This document shows, in pieces, positions 19,341 to 29,018 of a stretch of DNA of 52,035 nt. Source of the DNA: an uncultured Clostridia bacterium. Its GTDB lineage: Bacteria; Bacillota; Clostridia; Oscillospirales; Oscillospiraceae. The DNA lies in contig CAMAZB010000002.1 of assembly GCA_945862785.1 (NCBI GenBank), forward strand, positions 1 through 52,035, read 5' to 3'. The first letter of the stretch is position 1; each line of letters starts with the position of its first letter. The notes beneath the pieces were generated by a model that made no database searches, was not told where the DNA came from, and saw nothing but the letters and a program-made list of their open reading frames with translations. Made by a program: the position numbers and the translations under genes.

Positions 19341-20081
19341 TTAATTTCGGCGGAACCGGGAGAGAAAGTCCCTTGTTTCCTGCTTCTGGGGGGTGCCGAA
19401 AACATCTTCCGGGGTGCCCTCCTCGCAGATGAGGCCCTGGTTCATGTACACCACATGGTTGCTCACGTCCCGGGCGAAAGCCATCTCGTGGGTCACCACC
19501 AGCATGGTCATGCCCTCTTGGGCCAGGGCCTGCATGACGTTCAGCACTTCGCCCACCATCTCGGGGTCCAGGGCGGAGGTGGGCTCGTCGAACAGCAGCA
19601 CCTCCGGATCCATAGCCAGAGCCCGGGCGATAGCCACCCGCTGCTTCTGGCCGCCGGAAATCTGCCGGGGCCGGGCGTTGATATAGGGGGCCATGCCCAC
19701 CTTTTCCAAGTATTCCATGGCATGGACTCGGGCCTCTTCCTTGCTCTTTTTCAGGACCTTGACTTGGCCCACCATGCAGTTTTCCAGCACGGTCATATTG
19801 TTGAAAAGGTTGAAGGACTGGAACACCATGCCCACATGGGAGCGGTAAGCGGCGGCGTTGACACCCCGGCCCGCCACGTTCTCCCCATGGTACAGGATCT
19901 CGCCGCTGGTGGGAGTCTCCAGCAGGTTGATACACCGCAGCAGGGTGCTCTTTCCGGAGCCGGAGGCGCCGATGATGCTGGTGACGTCACCGGGGGCGAC
20001 AGTGAAATCAATATCCTTCAGGACCTCGTGACTGCCGAAGGACTTGGACAGGTGGTTGACCTGCAAAATCATCTCACTCAT
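19341..20081 (-). CDS. Amino-acid ABC transporter, ATP-binding protein (probably lysine)
   Basis: [42 protein letters not shown]; downstream of a lysine riboswitch. Confidence 0.93.
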   Translation of the reverse strand: MSEMILQVNHLSKSFGSHEVLKDIDFTVAPGDVTSIIGASGSGKSTLLRCINLLETPTSGEILYHGENVAGRGVNAAAYRSHVGMVFQSFNLFNNMTVLENCMVGQVKVLKKSKEEARVHAMEYLEKVGMAPYINARPRQISGGQKQRVAIARALAMDPEVLLFDEPTSALDPEMVGEVLNVMQALAQEGMTMLVVTHEMAFARDVSNHVVYMNQGLICEEGTPEDVFGTPQKQETRDFLSRFRRN

Positions 20082-20082
20082 A

Positions 20083-20964
20083 TCAGCGCCCTCCTCGTGT
20101 GCTTCCGTTGCGGTTTTTCAAAGCCAGCTTCGTCCGGTCCCGGTATTCCTTGCTGCGCTCGTCGAAGGGGGTGCCCTTATCCGGATGGCTGTAAGTACCG
20201 GCGGCCATGGTCAGCTGATCAGCCTGTACAAGCTCATAGCTGTCGCTGCCGTCCATCAGCTTCTCTACCAGCCGCAGCAGGAAGGAGGCAATGAGGGTCA
20301 TGGTCAGATAGCCGATCATCTCAATGGTGGCGGAGGGGAAGTACATGTTATTGACGCCGACGATGTAGCGGTGGGCGGCAAAGAACTCCGTAAAGCTGAT
20401 GATGAACATGACGGAGGTGTCCTTCACGTTGATAATGAAGTTGTTGCCGATCTGAGGCATGATGTTCCGCAGGGCCTGGGGCAGGATGACGCTGGTCATG
20501 GTCTGGACATGGGTCATGCCGATGGCCTTGGCGCCCTCGGTCTGACCGGGGTCGATGGAGATGATGCCGCCGCGGACGGACTCCGCCATGTAAGCGCCGG
20601 TGTTGATGGACACGATGAGGATGGCGGCCACCCAGATGTTGTTGAACCGCAGGGCGTTGTCCGTGAAATAGGGCAGGCCGTAGACGATAAACACCGCCTG
20701 CAGCACCATGGGGGTACCCCGGAATACTTCCACATAGATGCGAACCAGTACCCGGATCAGCTTCAGAAGGAACCGCTTGGGGAGGGAATCGTTTTTCGTG
20801 TAGGGGATGGTGTTCAGAATACCGCAGATCAGGCCGATCACGCAGCCGATGGCGGTGGCCACCAGGGCCAGGATCAGCGTGTTCTTGACGCCGTTCATGT
20901 ACATGGGCCAGTATTTGCTCCACAGCTGAATAATGTCCTGGCCCAGCTTCACCAGCTTATCCAT
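20083..20964 (-). CDS. Amino-acid ABC transporter, permease
   Basis: HisM/GlnP-type: [21 protein letters not shown]...[35 protein letters not shown]. Confidence 0.92.
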   Translation of the reverse strand: MDKLVKLGQDIIQLWSKYWPMYMNGVKNTLILALVATAIGCVIGLICGILNTIPYTKNDSLPKRFLLKLIRVLVRIYVEVFRGTPMVLQAVFIVYGLPYFTDNALRFNNIWVAAILIVSINTGAYMAESVRGGIISIDPGQTEGAKAIGMTHVQTMTSVILPQALRNIMPQIGNNFIINVKDTSVMFIISFTEFFAAHRYIVGVNNMYFPSATIEMIGYLTMTLIASFLLRLVEKLMDGSDSYELVQADQLTMAAGTYSHPDKGTPFDERSKEYRDRTKLALKNRNGSTRGGR

Positions 20965-21065
20965 AGGGTAAGCTCCTTTCGTTTATATGGATGCATCCTC
21001 CGGCTCTGTTTCCGGGGCCGGAGGACGCGGGATCAAAGAGAGGCAAAGTCAGAAAACAGGGGAGA

Positions 21066-21962
21066 TCAGACTTCAGGCTGGATGGCAATGGCCTGGTTCA
21101 TCAGGGCGTTGAAGTCGTCCTCGGTCATCTGGGACAGCACGCTGTCCATAGCGTCCTTCAGCACGGTGTTACCCTTCAGCACGGAGATGCCGATGTTCAC
21201 GTTCTCGGCCCGCTCTTCCTCGGAGGCAAACTGGAAGTCGCCGTCAGTGCCGGAGAAGTTCAGGATGACCAGGTTGTCGTCCTTGGCGACGGCGGCCATG
21301 GCGGTGGGCATATCGGTGCAGATGTAATCCACGGTGCCGGTCTGGAGCTGCATGATCATAGCGGGAGCGGTCTCAGCGGGAGCCAGCAGCTCGGCGTTTT
21401 CGATTTGGGGCAGGCAGGAGTCATACCAGATGGTGCCGGACTGGGAAGTGCACTTGCCGCCGGCCAGGTCGGCGATGGAGGTGGCGGAGGCGTAAGGGCT
21501 GTCCTTGGTGGTGACGCAGACGATGGTGGCGTAGTAGTAAGGACCGGCCATGTCGACCTCGGCCATACGGTCAGCGGTCATGGACTGGCCGGCGATGTTG
21601 GCGTCCATGGTCTTGGACTGAACGGCGGGGCACAGGGAATCCCACGCGCTGGACACAATCTCCAGCTCCCAGCCATTGGCCTCGCAGATCTTCTTGGCGA
21701 TCATGACATCATAGCCGTTGGCGTAAGCGCCGGGAACGTTGCTGATGGGTACGGCGTCATTGGAATCGTCCGTCTGGGTCCAGTTATAGGGAGCGTAGGC
21801 ACACTCCATGCCGACGGTCAGCACGCCGTCCTCCACGCCGGTGAAGGCCGCATCGGAAGCGGGAGCCTCGGCGGGAGCTTCGGCGGGAGTCTTGGAGCCG
21901 CCGCAGGCGGCCAGGGACAGGGTCATGGACAGGGCCATCAGCAGAGTCAGGAGCTTCTTCAT
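21066..21962 (-). CDS. Amino-acid ABC transporter, substrate-binding lipoprotein
   Basis: Lipobox LSLAACGGSK; GMECAYAPYNWTQ...YDVMIAKKI periplasmic-binding fold. Confidence 0.92.
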   Translation of the reverse strand: MKKLLTLLMALSMTLSLAACGGSKTPAEAPAEAPASDAAFTGVEDGVLTVGMECAYAPYNWTQTDDSNDAVPISNVPGAYANGYDVMIAKKICEANGWELEIVSSAWDSLCPAVQSKTMDANIAGQSMTADRMAEVDMAGPYYYATIVCVTTKDSPYASATSIADLAGGKCTSQSGTIWYDSCLPQIENAELLAPAETAPAMIMQLQTGTVDYICTDMPTAMAAVAKDDNLVILNFSGTDGDFQFASEEERAENVNIGISVLKGNTVLKDAMDSVLSQMTEDDFNALMNQAIAIQPEV

Positions 21963-22017
21963 TGTGGATCAAACCTTTCCAAATAGTTTTCCGATGCGTT
22001 TTCTCCCGCATCGTGGG

Positions 22018-22048
22018 ATAAAAATTGGACCGCTTTGTCAAGCGGTCC
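22018..22048 (-). terminator. Riboswitch-controlled intrinsic terminator
   Basis: GGACCGCTTGACAAAGCGGTCC followed by AATTTTTAT between aptamer and transporter CDS. Confidence 0.75.
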
Positions 22049-22094
22049 ATAGGTATACGGAAAGGCACCCATCCCGGGCGATCCGATGGCCATT

Positions 22095-22255
22095 GATAGC
22101 GCTTCACAAAGTTTTGTGACAGTCCGGCGGATATTCTCCGACGGCCCAGCAGCGAAAGACCAGGCAGTCTTTCACAACTTCGGCGGTTTTCCCTTTCCCG
22201 TCCGGCGGCTGCCTGACCGTGCCGGAGGGTACTGATGAAACCCGCGCCTCTATCT
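22095..22255 (-). ncRNA. Lysine riboswitch (L box) aptamer
   Basis: Reverse strand GATAGAGGCGCGGGTTTCATCAGTA...GACGGGAAAGGGAAAACCGCCGAAG...CTGGGCCG...GACTGTCAC...GAAGCGCTATC; matches L-box conserved blocks in order and is closed by GATAG/CTATC. Confidence 0.85.
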
Positions 22256-22355
22256 AAGCGATTCAATTTTCCTGCATCTTAGCACGTTAAAGCGGTGATG
22301 TCAACGCCCTTTTCCGGGAACGCTGGAAATTTTGTGCACAACGGCGAAACTTCTT

Positions 22356-22385
22356 TTGAAAATTTCCGGCTGGTTGTGATATAGT
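22356..22385 (+). promoter_or_regulatory. Candidate sigma-A promoter for the MFS gene
   Basis: TTGAAA-N18-TATAGT. Confidence 0.5.
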
Positions 22386-22456
22386 GATGGAAAACAAATG
22401 AAACTTTTTTTACCGCTGCCGTTTCATATAGTAAGAAAGAGAAGGGGAGGGACCGG

Positions 22457-23449
22457 ATGAAGCGAACGCTGGCGGCCTGCTGCGCCGCCCATTTCCTGGT
22501 GGATTTTGCCTGTGCGTTTCTGGCGTTCCGCTGCCTGGACCGGAGCGGCAGCTTGCCCGCACTGCTGCTGGCCTACAACTTCTGCGCTTTCGCTGTCCAG
22601 ATGCCCCTGGGTCTGCTGGCGGACCGCTGGGACCGGGACGGCCTCCTGGCTGCCGTGGGTGCGCTGACAACGGCGCTGGCCTTTGGCCTGACACATTTCC
22701 CCTGGCTGGCGGCGGTGCTGGCAGGACTGGGCAACGCCGCTTTCCATGTGGGAGCGGGGCTGGAGACGCTGTCCGTCTCCCGGGGCAAAGCGGGCCCCCT
22801 GGGGGTGTTCGTGTCTCCCGGCGCCGTGGGACTGTTCTGCGGGACGGCTCTGGGCAAGGGCGAGACCTTCCCCGCCTGGGGCGCAGCCATGGCGCTGGTG
22901 CTGATCGCCGCCCTGTTGCTGCTGACGAAGCAGCCCAGACCCCGCTGCGGAGAATCAGCTCCGCTGTCTCTGAGAGCGTTGGGCCTGCCGCTGCTGGGAC
23001 TGTTGGCGGTGGTGGCCCTGCGCTCCTGGGTGGGCATGGGCCTGACTTTTGACTGGAAGACCGGAGTCTGGGCCTGGCTGCTGGTGCTGGCTCTGGCGGC
23101 GGGAAAGGCCGCCGGCGGATACGCGGCGGACCGCTTTGGCTTTCGGCGGACCGCTGCCGCATCCCTGCTTCTGGCGGCGGCGCTGTATCCCCTGTCGCCG
23201 GGAAGCCCGGCCCTGGGTGTCACAGCGGTGTTTCTCTTCAACATGACCATGCCCCTGACGCTGTGGGCATCGGCCCGGCTGCTGCCTTCGGCCCGGGGCT
23301 TCGCCTTCGGCCTTTTGACCTTTGGATTGTTCCTGGGCTTCCTGCCCGCCGCCTTCGGCAGGACGCTGTCGGCGCCCATGGCGGCGGTGTGGGCTCTGGT
23401 GTCCCTGGCGCTGCTGCTGCCGGGACTTGGAAAGGCGGTGGAGCCGTGA
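22457..23449 (+). CDS. MFS-type membrane transporter
   Basis: Multi-TM protein with GLLADRWDRDG loop. Confidence 0.7.
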   Translation: MKRTLAACCAAHFLVDFACAFLAFRCLDRSGSLPALLLAYNFCAFAVQMPLGLLADRWDRDGLLAAVGALTTALAFGLTHFPWLAAVLAGLGNAAFHVGAGLETLSVSRGKAGPLGVFVSPGAVGLFCGTALGKGETFPAWGAAMALVLIAALLLLTKQPRPRCGESAPLSLRALGLPLLGLLAVVALRSWVGMGLTFDWKTGVWAWLLVLALAAGKAAGGYAADRFGFRRTAAASLLLAAALYPLSPGSPALGVTAVFLFNMTMPLTLWASARLLPSARGFAFGLLTFGLFLGFLPAAFGRTLSAPMAAVWALVSLALLLPGLGKAVEP

Positions 23450-23757
23450 ACTTTTCTATTTTTGCGGTATCGCTGGGCCTGACACTTCTGCTGGAGCTGC
23501 CGGCAGCCTATGCCTGGGGCCTGCGGAGCCGCCATAACTTGACGGTGGTCGTCCTGGTAAACGTGCTGACCAACCCAGCGGTGGTCTTGCTGCACGCCCT
23601 GGGCATCCCCATTCTGCCGCTGGAGGCGTCAGCCATCGCCGCAGAGGGCTTCTGCTACCGCCATTGCGGCAAAAACATCCGCAGCCCCTATCTGCTGGCG
23701 CTGTGTGCTAACGGATTCTCCTACGGCGTCGGCCGGATACTGAACATCATACTTTAG
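23446..23757 (+). CDS. Small membrane protein, unknown function
   Basis: GTG start overlapping the MFS stop; MNFSIFAVSLGLTLLLELPAAYAWGLRSRHNLTVVVLVNVLTNPAVVLLH..., about 103 aa. Confidence 0.65.
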   Translation: MNFSIFAVSLGLTLLLELPAAYAWGLRSRHNLTVVVLVNVLTNPAVVLLHALGIPILPLEASAIAAEGFCYRHCGKNIRSPYLLALCANGFSYGVGRILNIIL

Positions 23758-23762
23758 GAGGA

Positions 23763-24599
23763 ATGGATATGAAAAGACGGACATCCCTGTTGCTCCTGTT
23801 TCTGACTGCCTGGCTGCTGACGGTTCCGGCCCTTGCCGACGTGGCATGGGAGCCGGAAAACAGTTTTTACAAGCGCAATGAGCGACAGTGTGAGCCGGAG
23901 GAGCGTTTCTACTGGGTCAATGGCCCGGAGGGCTACCTGACACTGCGGGAGGAACCGAATGGAAAGCCCATTGCCAACGTGAAAAACGGTGTCCGGTTTT
24001 ATGTAAATGGAACTTATGAGAAGGGCGGCGTCCGCTGGGGACTGGTGAACTACAATCTGAACGATGGGACGGACAGCTATTTGGCCGTAGCCGGGGACGC
24101 GGAAACGGGCTGGAACGAGGCCTGGCTTTCCATGGAGGACATGGTGCTGTACTATGACCAGCAGTGCTTCCGGGAGGACCACGCCGGGGAGCTCACCCCG
24201 GAGCAAAAGACGTTTACCGTGGCGGGTAAGGCTTTCTGCTTCTATGAGTATCCCGGCGGCCCCTTCATCTGGCAGATGGACGCTGCTGATACCAGGGAGA
24301 TGGAGCCCGTCCAGACGGCCATCGTCTATACCGACGCGGCGGGCAGGGAGTGGGGCCATGTGGGCTATTGGTATGGAAACCGGAACATCTGGTTCTGCCT
24401 GTCCGATCCGGAAAACCCAAACCTCTCCGTGGAGGACCACACCCCGGACCTCTACCCGGCGGCGGAGGGAGACGCGGGCACCGTGCTGCCGGTGTATACC
24501 GAAGCGGAGAGCGTTCCTGTCTGGATCATTGCGGGCGTGGTCCTGGTCTGCGGAGTGACAGCGTATTTGTTGCTCCGAATGCGGCGGAAAAAGACCTGA
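23763..24599 (+). CDS. Secreted, C-terminally membrane-anchored protein of unknown function
   Basis: Signal peptide MKRRTSLLLLFLTAWLLTVPALA; C-terminal TM VPVWIIAGVVLVCGVTAYLLLRMRRKK. Confidence 0.8.
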   Translation: MDMKRRTSLLLLFLTAWLLTVPALADVAWEPENSFYKRNERQCEPEERFYWVNGPEGYLTLREEPNGKPIANVKNGVRFYVNGTYEKGGVRWGLVNYNLNDGTDSYLAVAGDAETGWNEAWLSMEDMVLYYDQQCFREDHAGELTPEQKTFTVAGKAFCFYEYPGGPFIWQMDAADTREMEPVQTAIVYTDAAGREWGHVGYWYGNRNIWFCLSDPENPNLSVEDHTPDLYPAAEGDAGTVLPVYTEAESVPVWIIAGVVLVCGVTAYLLLRMRRKKT

Positions 24600-24624
24600 C
24601 AGGACAGCAGCCCGGTGCTATAAT
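24596..24624 (+). promoter_or_regulatory. Candidate sigma-A promoter, now separated from the PAP2 gene by the IS110 insertion
   Basis: CTGACA-N17-TATAAT. Confidence 0.5.
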
Positions 24625-24639
24625 GGAGCCTATATCAGG

Positions 24640-26190
24640 AGCGGGGCCGTCTCGGAAAGACCTGCTAAGTTTTGTCAAGATGGAAATTTGAATTTCGCAA
24701 GATAGCAAAAAAAGAGCACACTAAACCAGGCCGCTTCGCATCTCGAAATTGAAATGGCAGCCAGCCAACGGGTATGTAACAAGGTTAAATCTGCTCCAGT
24801 GTATCCAAGTAGGTTTTCACAGTAGCGTAGTAGATCCGCAGAAACTTGTTAGCGGATGCCATCATGTAGACGCGGTAAGGCTTCCCCTCGGCTCGTTTCC
24901 TGTCCATAAACTGGTAGACAGGTTCATCAAGGGGCGCGGTTTGCAAATAGACGCTCATGACAAGGAAAAGCGTCCGGCGCAGCGAGGATGCCCCAACCTT
25001 ACTCATGTTCTTGTGTCTGCCTGTTACATCCCCTGAATCATTCGGTGGGGCGTCAATACCGGCGTAGGCCACGAGGGCTTTCTTAGAGTAAAAACGGCGC
25101 ACATCACCGATCTCAGCCATGAGCTGCGGGCCGAGAGCCGGACCAACTCCGAACATCTCCATGACAACAGGATACTCCGGAAGCTGGGACGCCAGGGATT
25201 GCATTTCCTGCCTAAGTGTGGCCAGCGCAGCGGAGGTTGCTCTGAGCTGAGATACAGCCTGCTCAACAAGCAGCTTAGTGGTTTCAGACTTCGGCATAAC
25301 GCCGATGTGTCCACCGGCCTCAGAGTAAATGTAAAGAGCCTTTTCCTCACTGAAGTTGTAACCGTTCTTTCTGCACCATCGCTGATATTTGTTTAGGAAC
25401 GCCTTTTCAGAGCGTTCACAAACGCACCCGCAGTGCCAGAACTCCGCCACGAAGTCTACCCACTTCTCGCTTCCATCTGCACGGGCAGGACTATTGAATA
25501 AACGATTCGCGTTCGGAAAAGTGGTATCCAGCAAAGAGATCAAGTTGTTTTTCAGAACAGTTTGTACCTTGGAATACTGTCGGTACTGGCGGTAGCAGCT
25601 CTTTAGTAGCAGCCGAGTGTCTTCCTCCGGAACATACCTCGGCAAAGTAAGCCAGCGGTCAAGGCCATAGTTCGCCAGCTTTACGGCGTCCTTCCTGTCG
25701 GTCTTGACATGCCTCAAATCGTTGTTCCCGTAGCCATGCACCAGCTTTGCGTTGACGACGGAGACATACAGCCCCGCATCGTGGAGCAGCCAAGCCACCG
25801 GCGCATGGTAATTCCCTGTGGCCTCCATGACCACACGAGTCTCACCGTCCAGGCTTTTGAGACGCCTTGCCAGCTCGCTCAGTTCACTGTCGGTGTGACG
25901 CACTTCAAATGGTGAGATGACGACCTCTCCAAAGGGACGCATGACAGCAACCGTACTTCTGCCTTTGGAAATGTCGATGCCAACAGAGTTCATGTATCTA
26001 CCTCCAATACGAAATCTGCAACCGGAATCCATCTTTTTCTCGTTGCCGATTCAATCTATTGGGTGACGCGAACTCGATGGCTCAACCTGCTCAAATCGAA
26101 CGCTGCAACAAGAGGATGGCTGACAGTCTTTCCGACGGACATAGCAGCCCAAGGAGTTAATGGTCAGCCAGTTGCTCCCCTTATTGTAGC
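24640..26190 (-). mobile_element. IS110-family insertion sequence (boundaries approximate)
   Basis: IS110 transposase plus noncoding flanks; TCGGAAAGAC near 24652 recurs inverted (GTCTTTCCGA) near 26129. Confidence 0.75.
24785..25993 (-). CDS. IS110-family transposase
   Basis: MNSVGIDISKGRSTVAVM (DEDD N-terminus), VVMEATGNYHAPVAWLLHDAG, MFGVGPALGPQLMAEIGDVRRF...AYAGIDAPPNDSG (transposase_20). Confidence 0.93.
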   Translation of the reverse strand: MNSVGIDISKGRSTVAVMRPFGEVVISPFEVRHTDSELSELARRLKSLDGETRVVMEATGNYHAPVAWLLHDAGLYVSVVNAKLVHGYGNNDLRHVKTDRKDAVKLANYGLDRWLTLPRYVPEEDTRLLLKSCYRQYRQYSKVQTVLKNNLISLLDTTFPNANRLFNSPARADGSEKWVDFVAEFWHCGCVCERSEKAFLNKYQRWCRKNGYNFSEEKALYIYSEAGGHIGVMPKSETTKLLVEQAVSQLRATSAALATLRQEMQSLASQLPEYPVVMEMFGVGPALGPQLMAEIGDVRRFYSKKALVAYAGIDAPPNDSGDVTGRHKNMSKVGASSLRRTLFLVMSVYLQTAPLDEPVYQFMDRKRAEGKPYRVYMMASANKFLRIYYATVKTYLDTLEQI

Positions 26191-26266
26191 TTAGGCACGA
26201 GATGGAAAGAAAGCCGGACTGGCTGCCCGGCTTTCCTGTCCAAATTTATTGTAATAGGAGTTTTTC

Positions 26267-26797
26267 ATGCAAGCCTTTGAATTGAGCATCCTGGACTGGA
26301 TCCAGGCCCATCTTCGCTGCGGCTTTCTGGATGCGGTGCTGCCGGCCATCAGCCGGACAGCTGACCACGGGGAGCTGTGGATCATCCTGGCGGTGATCCT
26401 GCTTCTTATCAAGGGCCAACGGAAGTACGGTGCCTCCGTGGCTTGCGGGCTGGTTTTAGACCTTGTGAGCTGCAATATCATTCTGAAACCCCTGATCGGC
26501 CGCAGCCGCCCCTTTGTGCTGAACGAATTGGCGGAGCTGCTGATCGCTGCCCCTATGGACGCGTCGTTTCCCTCGGGCCATACGGCGGCATCTTTTGCGG
26601 CGGTATTTGCCCTGAAAACGGCGGGCAGCCCTTTGTGGAAGCCCGCCCTGGCGGCGGCGCTGGTGATCGCCTTCTCCCGGCTGTACCTGTATGTCCACTG
26701 GCCCAGCGATGTGCTGGCGGGCGCTCTGCTGGGCGCCGCCGTAGGCTGGGCTGGCGCCAAAATCATGGAAAAAGTGCTGAGAAAAGCGGGACGCTAA
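26267..26797 (+). CDS. PAP2-family phosphatase
   Basis: KPLIGRSRPF...FPSGHTAASFA...SRLYLYVHWPSDVLAG. Confidence 0.93.
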   Translation: MQAFELSILDWIQAHLRCGFLDAVLPAISRTADHGELWIILAVILLLIKGQRKYGASVACGLVLDLVSCNIILKPLIGRSRPFVLNELAELLIAAPMDASFPSGHTAASFAAVFALKTAGSPLWKPALAAALVIAFSRLYLYVHWPSDVLAGALLGAAVGWAGAKIMEKVLRKAGR

Positions 26798-26815
26798 GTC
26801 CCGCTTTCGCATATC

Positions 26816-26844
26816 AAAAACCCGGTTGTGCAACCGGGTTTTTG
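26816..26844. terminator. Bidirectional terminator between convergent genes
   Basis: AAAAACCCGGTT-GTG-CAACCGGGTTTTT. Confidence 0.85.
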
Positions 26845-26883
26845 ACAGCTTGAGCCGGGGGATTTACCCCGGTGTTTTTTACT

Positions 26884-28380
26884 TTACAGCAGTCCCTGGC
26901 TTACCAGGAACTCCCGGGCCACGTCGTCCACGGTCCGGCCCAGTACATCCACCTGATAGGTCAACTCCGCCATCTGTTCTGTGGGAATTTCGCCCGCCAA
27001 CTGGTTCAAAATGCCCTCCAGCTCCGGGTATTTCTCCAGCACGTCCTCCCGCACCAGGAAAGCACCGTTGTAGTCGGGGAAGAAGCCCTTGTCATCCTCC
27101 AGAATTTTCAGGCCCGCCTTGCGGTTCAGACCGTCGGTGGCGTAGACCACGGTAACGTCGAAGCTGCCGTTTTCAACGGCGGCGTATTTCAGTCCCAGGT
27201 CCACGGACACAGGATTGCGGAAGTTCAGACCGTAGAATTCCGTGAAGGGTCCGTACTTCATGCTGCCCTCCAGGGTGAAGAAGCCCTGCTCCGCACCGAA
27301 GGTCAGCTGGTCCGCGACGGGGACCAAGTCGCTGATGGTCTCCAGGCCGTACTGGTCGGCGACGGCCTGGGGCACCGCAATGGCATAGGTGTTGTCGAAG
27401 CCTAGCTTCTCCAGCAGCCGCATCCCGTATTCCTCCTGAGCCACCTGGTTGACATAATCATAAATGCTCATACCCTCCGGCACATCGGTAACGTCCTGGT
27501 GGAAGAAGGTGGTCAGCAGGGTGCCGTCGTAGGAGATCATCAGGTCGCAGGTGTGGCTGTCACCGTTCAGGGCATTGAAGTTATTTACCTGGGACATCTG
27601 GTCCTGAATGGTGACCGTCAGGTCGGTCTGATCCTCCACCAGCATTTTCACCATGTGGTGCATGAGCTGAGTCTCGGAGTAGTCGCCGTCGTAAAGCATC
27701 AGGTCGCCGCTGCTGCCCCGGCCGTAGGGAAGGAGAAGGCAGAAGGCCAGCAGGATGGCGGCCACGGGGATCCACATCTTCCGGGATCCGCCCCTGTCCT
27801 TGTGCATCTGGGTTTCAAACCAGCCCATCAGCAGGTCCAGCACCACTGCAATGACCATGAGGACGCCGGTGGCGGCCAGAATGAGCTTCATGTCGGAGAT
27901 GCGGATAGCCTGGGTAATGACGCCGCCCAAACCGCCGCCGCCCACGAAGGCCGCGAACACGGCGGTGCCGATGGCGTTGACCACGGCGATGCGGATGCCG
28001 GTGAACACGGTGGGGAAGGCCAGGGGGAACTCCACCATCAGCACCCGGTAGGGCTTGCTCATGCCCATGCCCCGGGCGGCTTCCTTCACGCCGGGGTCTA
28101 CCTCCTGCAGTCCCAGGCAGGTGTTCCGCACGATGGGGAGAAGGGAGTACAGTGTGATGCCGATGATAACGGTGAGCTTGCCGGGGTCAAGAAAGACCAT
28201 GATGATGCCAAGCAATGCCAGGGAGGGGATCGTTTGCAGTAAATCCACCGCCCGCAGAATGGCGGGCCGGGCGGTTTTGGACACATAGGCCCAGATGCCC
28301 AGCGGCAGGCCGATGGCAATGGACAGGATGCTGGCCGCCAGTACAATGAACAGATGCTCACAGATCAAAGACCAGGTCAT
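26884..28380 (-). CDS. Glycine betaine/choline/proline ABC permease fused to substrate-binding protein
   Basis: N-terminal OpuC-type permease (DLLQTIPSLALLGIIMVF), C-terminal OpuAC-like domain; 498 aa. Confidence 0.88.
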   Translation of the reverse strand: MTWSLICEHLFIVLAASILSIAIGLPLGIWAYVSKTARPAILRAVDLLQTIPSLALLGIIMVFLDPGKLTVIIGITLYSLLPIVRNTCLGLQEVDPGVKEAARGMGMSKPYRVLMVEFPLAFPTVFTGIRIAVVNAIGTAVFAAFVGGGGLGGVITQAIRISDMKLILAATGVLMVIAVVLDLLMGWFETQMHKDRGGSRKMWIPVAAILLAFCLLLPYGRGSSGDLMLYDGDYSETQLMHHMVKMLVEDQTDLTVTIQDQMSQVNNFNALNGDSHTCDLMISYDGTLLTTFFHQDVTDVPEGMSIYDYVNQVAQEEYGMRLLEKLGFDNTYAIAVPQAVADQYGLETISDLVPVADQLTFGAEQGFFTLEGSMKYGPFTEFYGLNFRNPVSVDLGLKYAAVENGSFDVTVVYATDGLNRKAGLKILEDDKGFFPDYNGAFLVREDVLEKYPELEGILNQLAGEIPTEQMAELTYQVDVLGRTVDDVAREFLVSQGLL

Positions 28381-29018
28381 TTGCCCACCTCCTTCTGCAG
28401 GCCCCGGGGTGTGACCTTCCGCTGGAGCCGGTCGATGACCGCGCCGAACAGAATAGCCAGGATAGCTGCCGGGATGGCGCCCAGCAGGATGAGGGTGTTA
28501 TTGTTGGAGGCCACGCCCTGGTACACGAAAGTGCCCAGGCCGCCCCGGCCGATCATGGCGGCCAGCACCGTCCAGGAGACGGTGTAGATGGCGGCCATCC
28601 GCAACCCGGCGATGATGGTGGGCATGGCCAGGGGCAGCTCCACCCGCAGCAGTGTTTGGAGGGGAGACATCCCGCAGCCCCTGGCGGCCTCAATGTACTT
28701 TGACTCCACCCCCAGAATACCGGTGTAGGTGTTTTTCAGCACCGGGAACATGGCGTACACGCTGAGGGCTACGATGACCGTGGAGGCGGTGTTGCCCCAG
28801 AGAATGAACAGCACACCGATGAACACCAGACCGGGGATGGTCTGGAAGATGGACAGCACCGGCAAAATGATGCCGGACCACTTTGGGACGCGGGACAGCA
28901 GGATACCCAGCAGCAGGCCCAGACAAAAGCCGCAGGCCACGGAGACCAGCACATACACCGTGTGGATGCCGATGGCTTTTGCCAGCATGGCGCCGTAGGT
29001 CTGAAACAGGGCCGTCAT
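28377..29018 (-). CDS. Osmolyte ABC transporter permease (OpuCB/OpuCD-like)
   Basis: SIFQTIPGLVFIGVLFILWGNTAST...YIEAARGCGMSPLQTLLRVELPLAMPTIIAGLR; start overlaps the upstream stop. Confidence 0.88.
   Translation of the reverse strand: MTALFQTYGAMLAKAIGIHTVYVLVSVACGFCLGLLLGILLSRVPKWSGIILPVLSIFQTIPGLVFIGVLFILWGNTASTVIVALSVYAMFPVLKNTYTGILGVESKYIEAARGCGMSPLQTLLRVELPLAMPTIIAGLRMAAIYTVSWTVLAAMIGRGGLGTFVYQGVASNNNTLILLGAIPAAILAILFGAVIDRLQRKVTPRGLQKEVGK

Noticed and set aside
18910-19935. 341-aa minus-strand ORF over the lysine transporter ATPase and aroK remnant
   Set aside because: Overlaps the true ATPase CDS on the same strand in another frame; no recognisable domain.
21963-22260. T-box leader upstream of the amino-acid transporter
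   Set aside because: Lacks a T-box antiterminator sequence; conserved blocks match the lysine riboswitch.
22410-23595. Minus-strand ORFs (250 and 340 aa) opposite the MFS gene
   Set aside because: Arg/Pro/Ser-rich antisense frames; plus strand encodes a clear membrane protein with SD and promoter.
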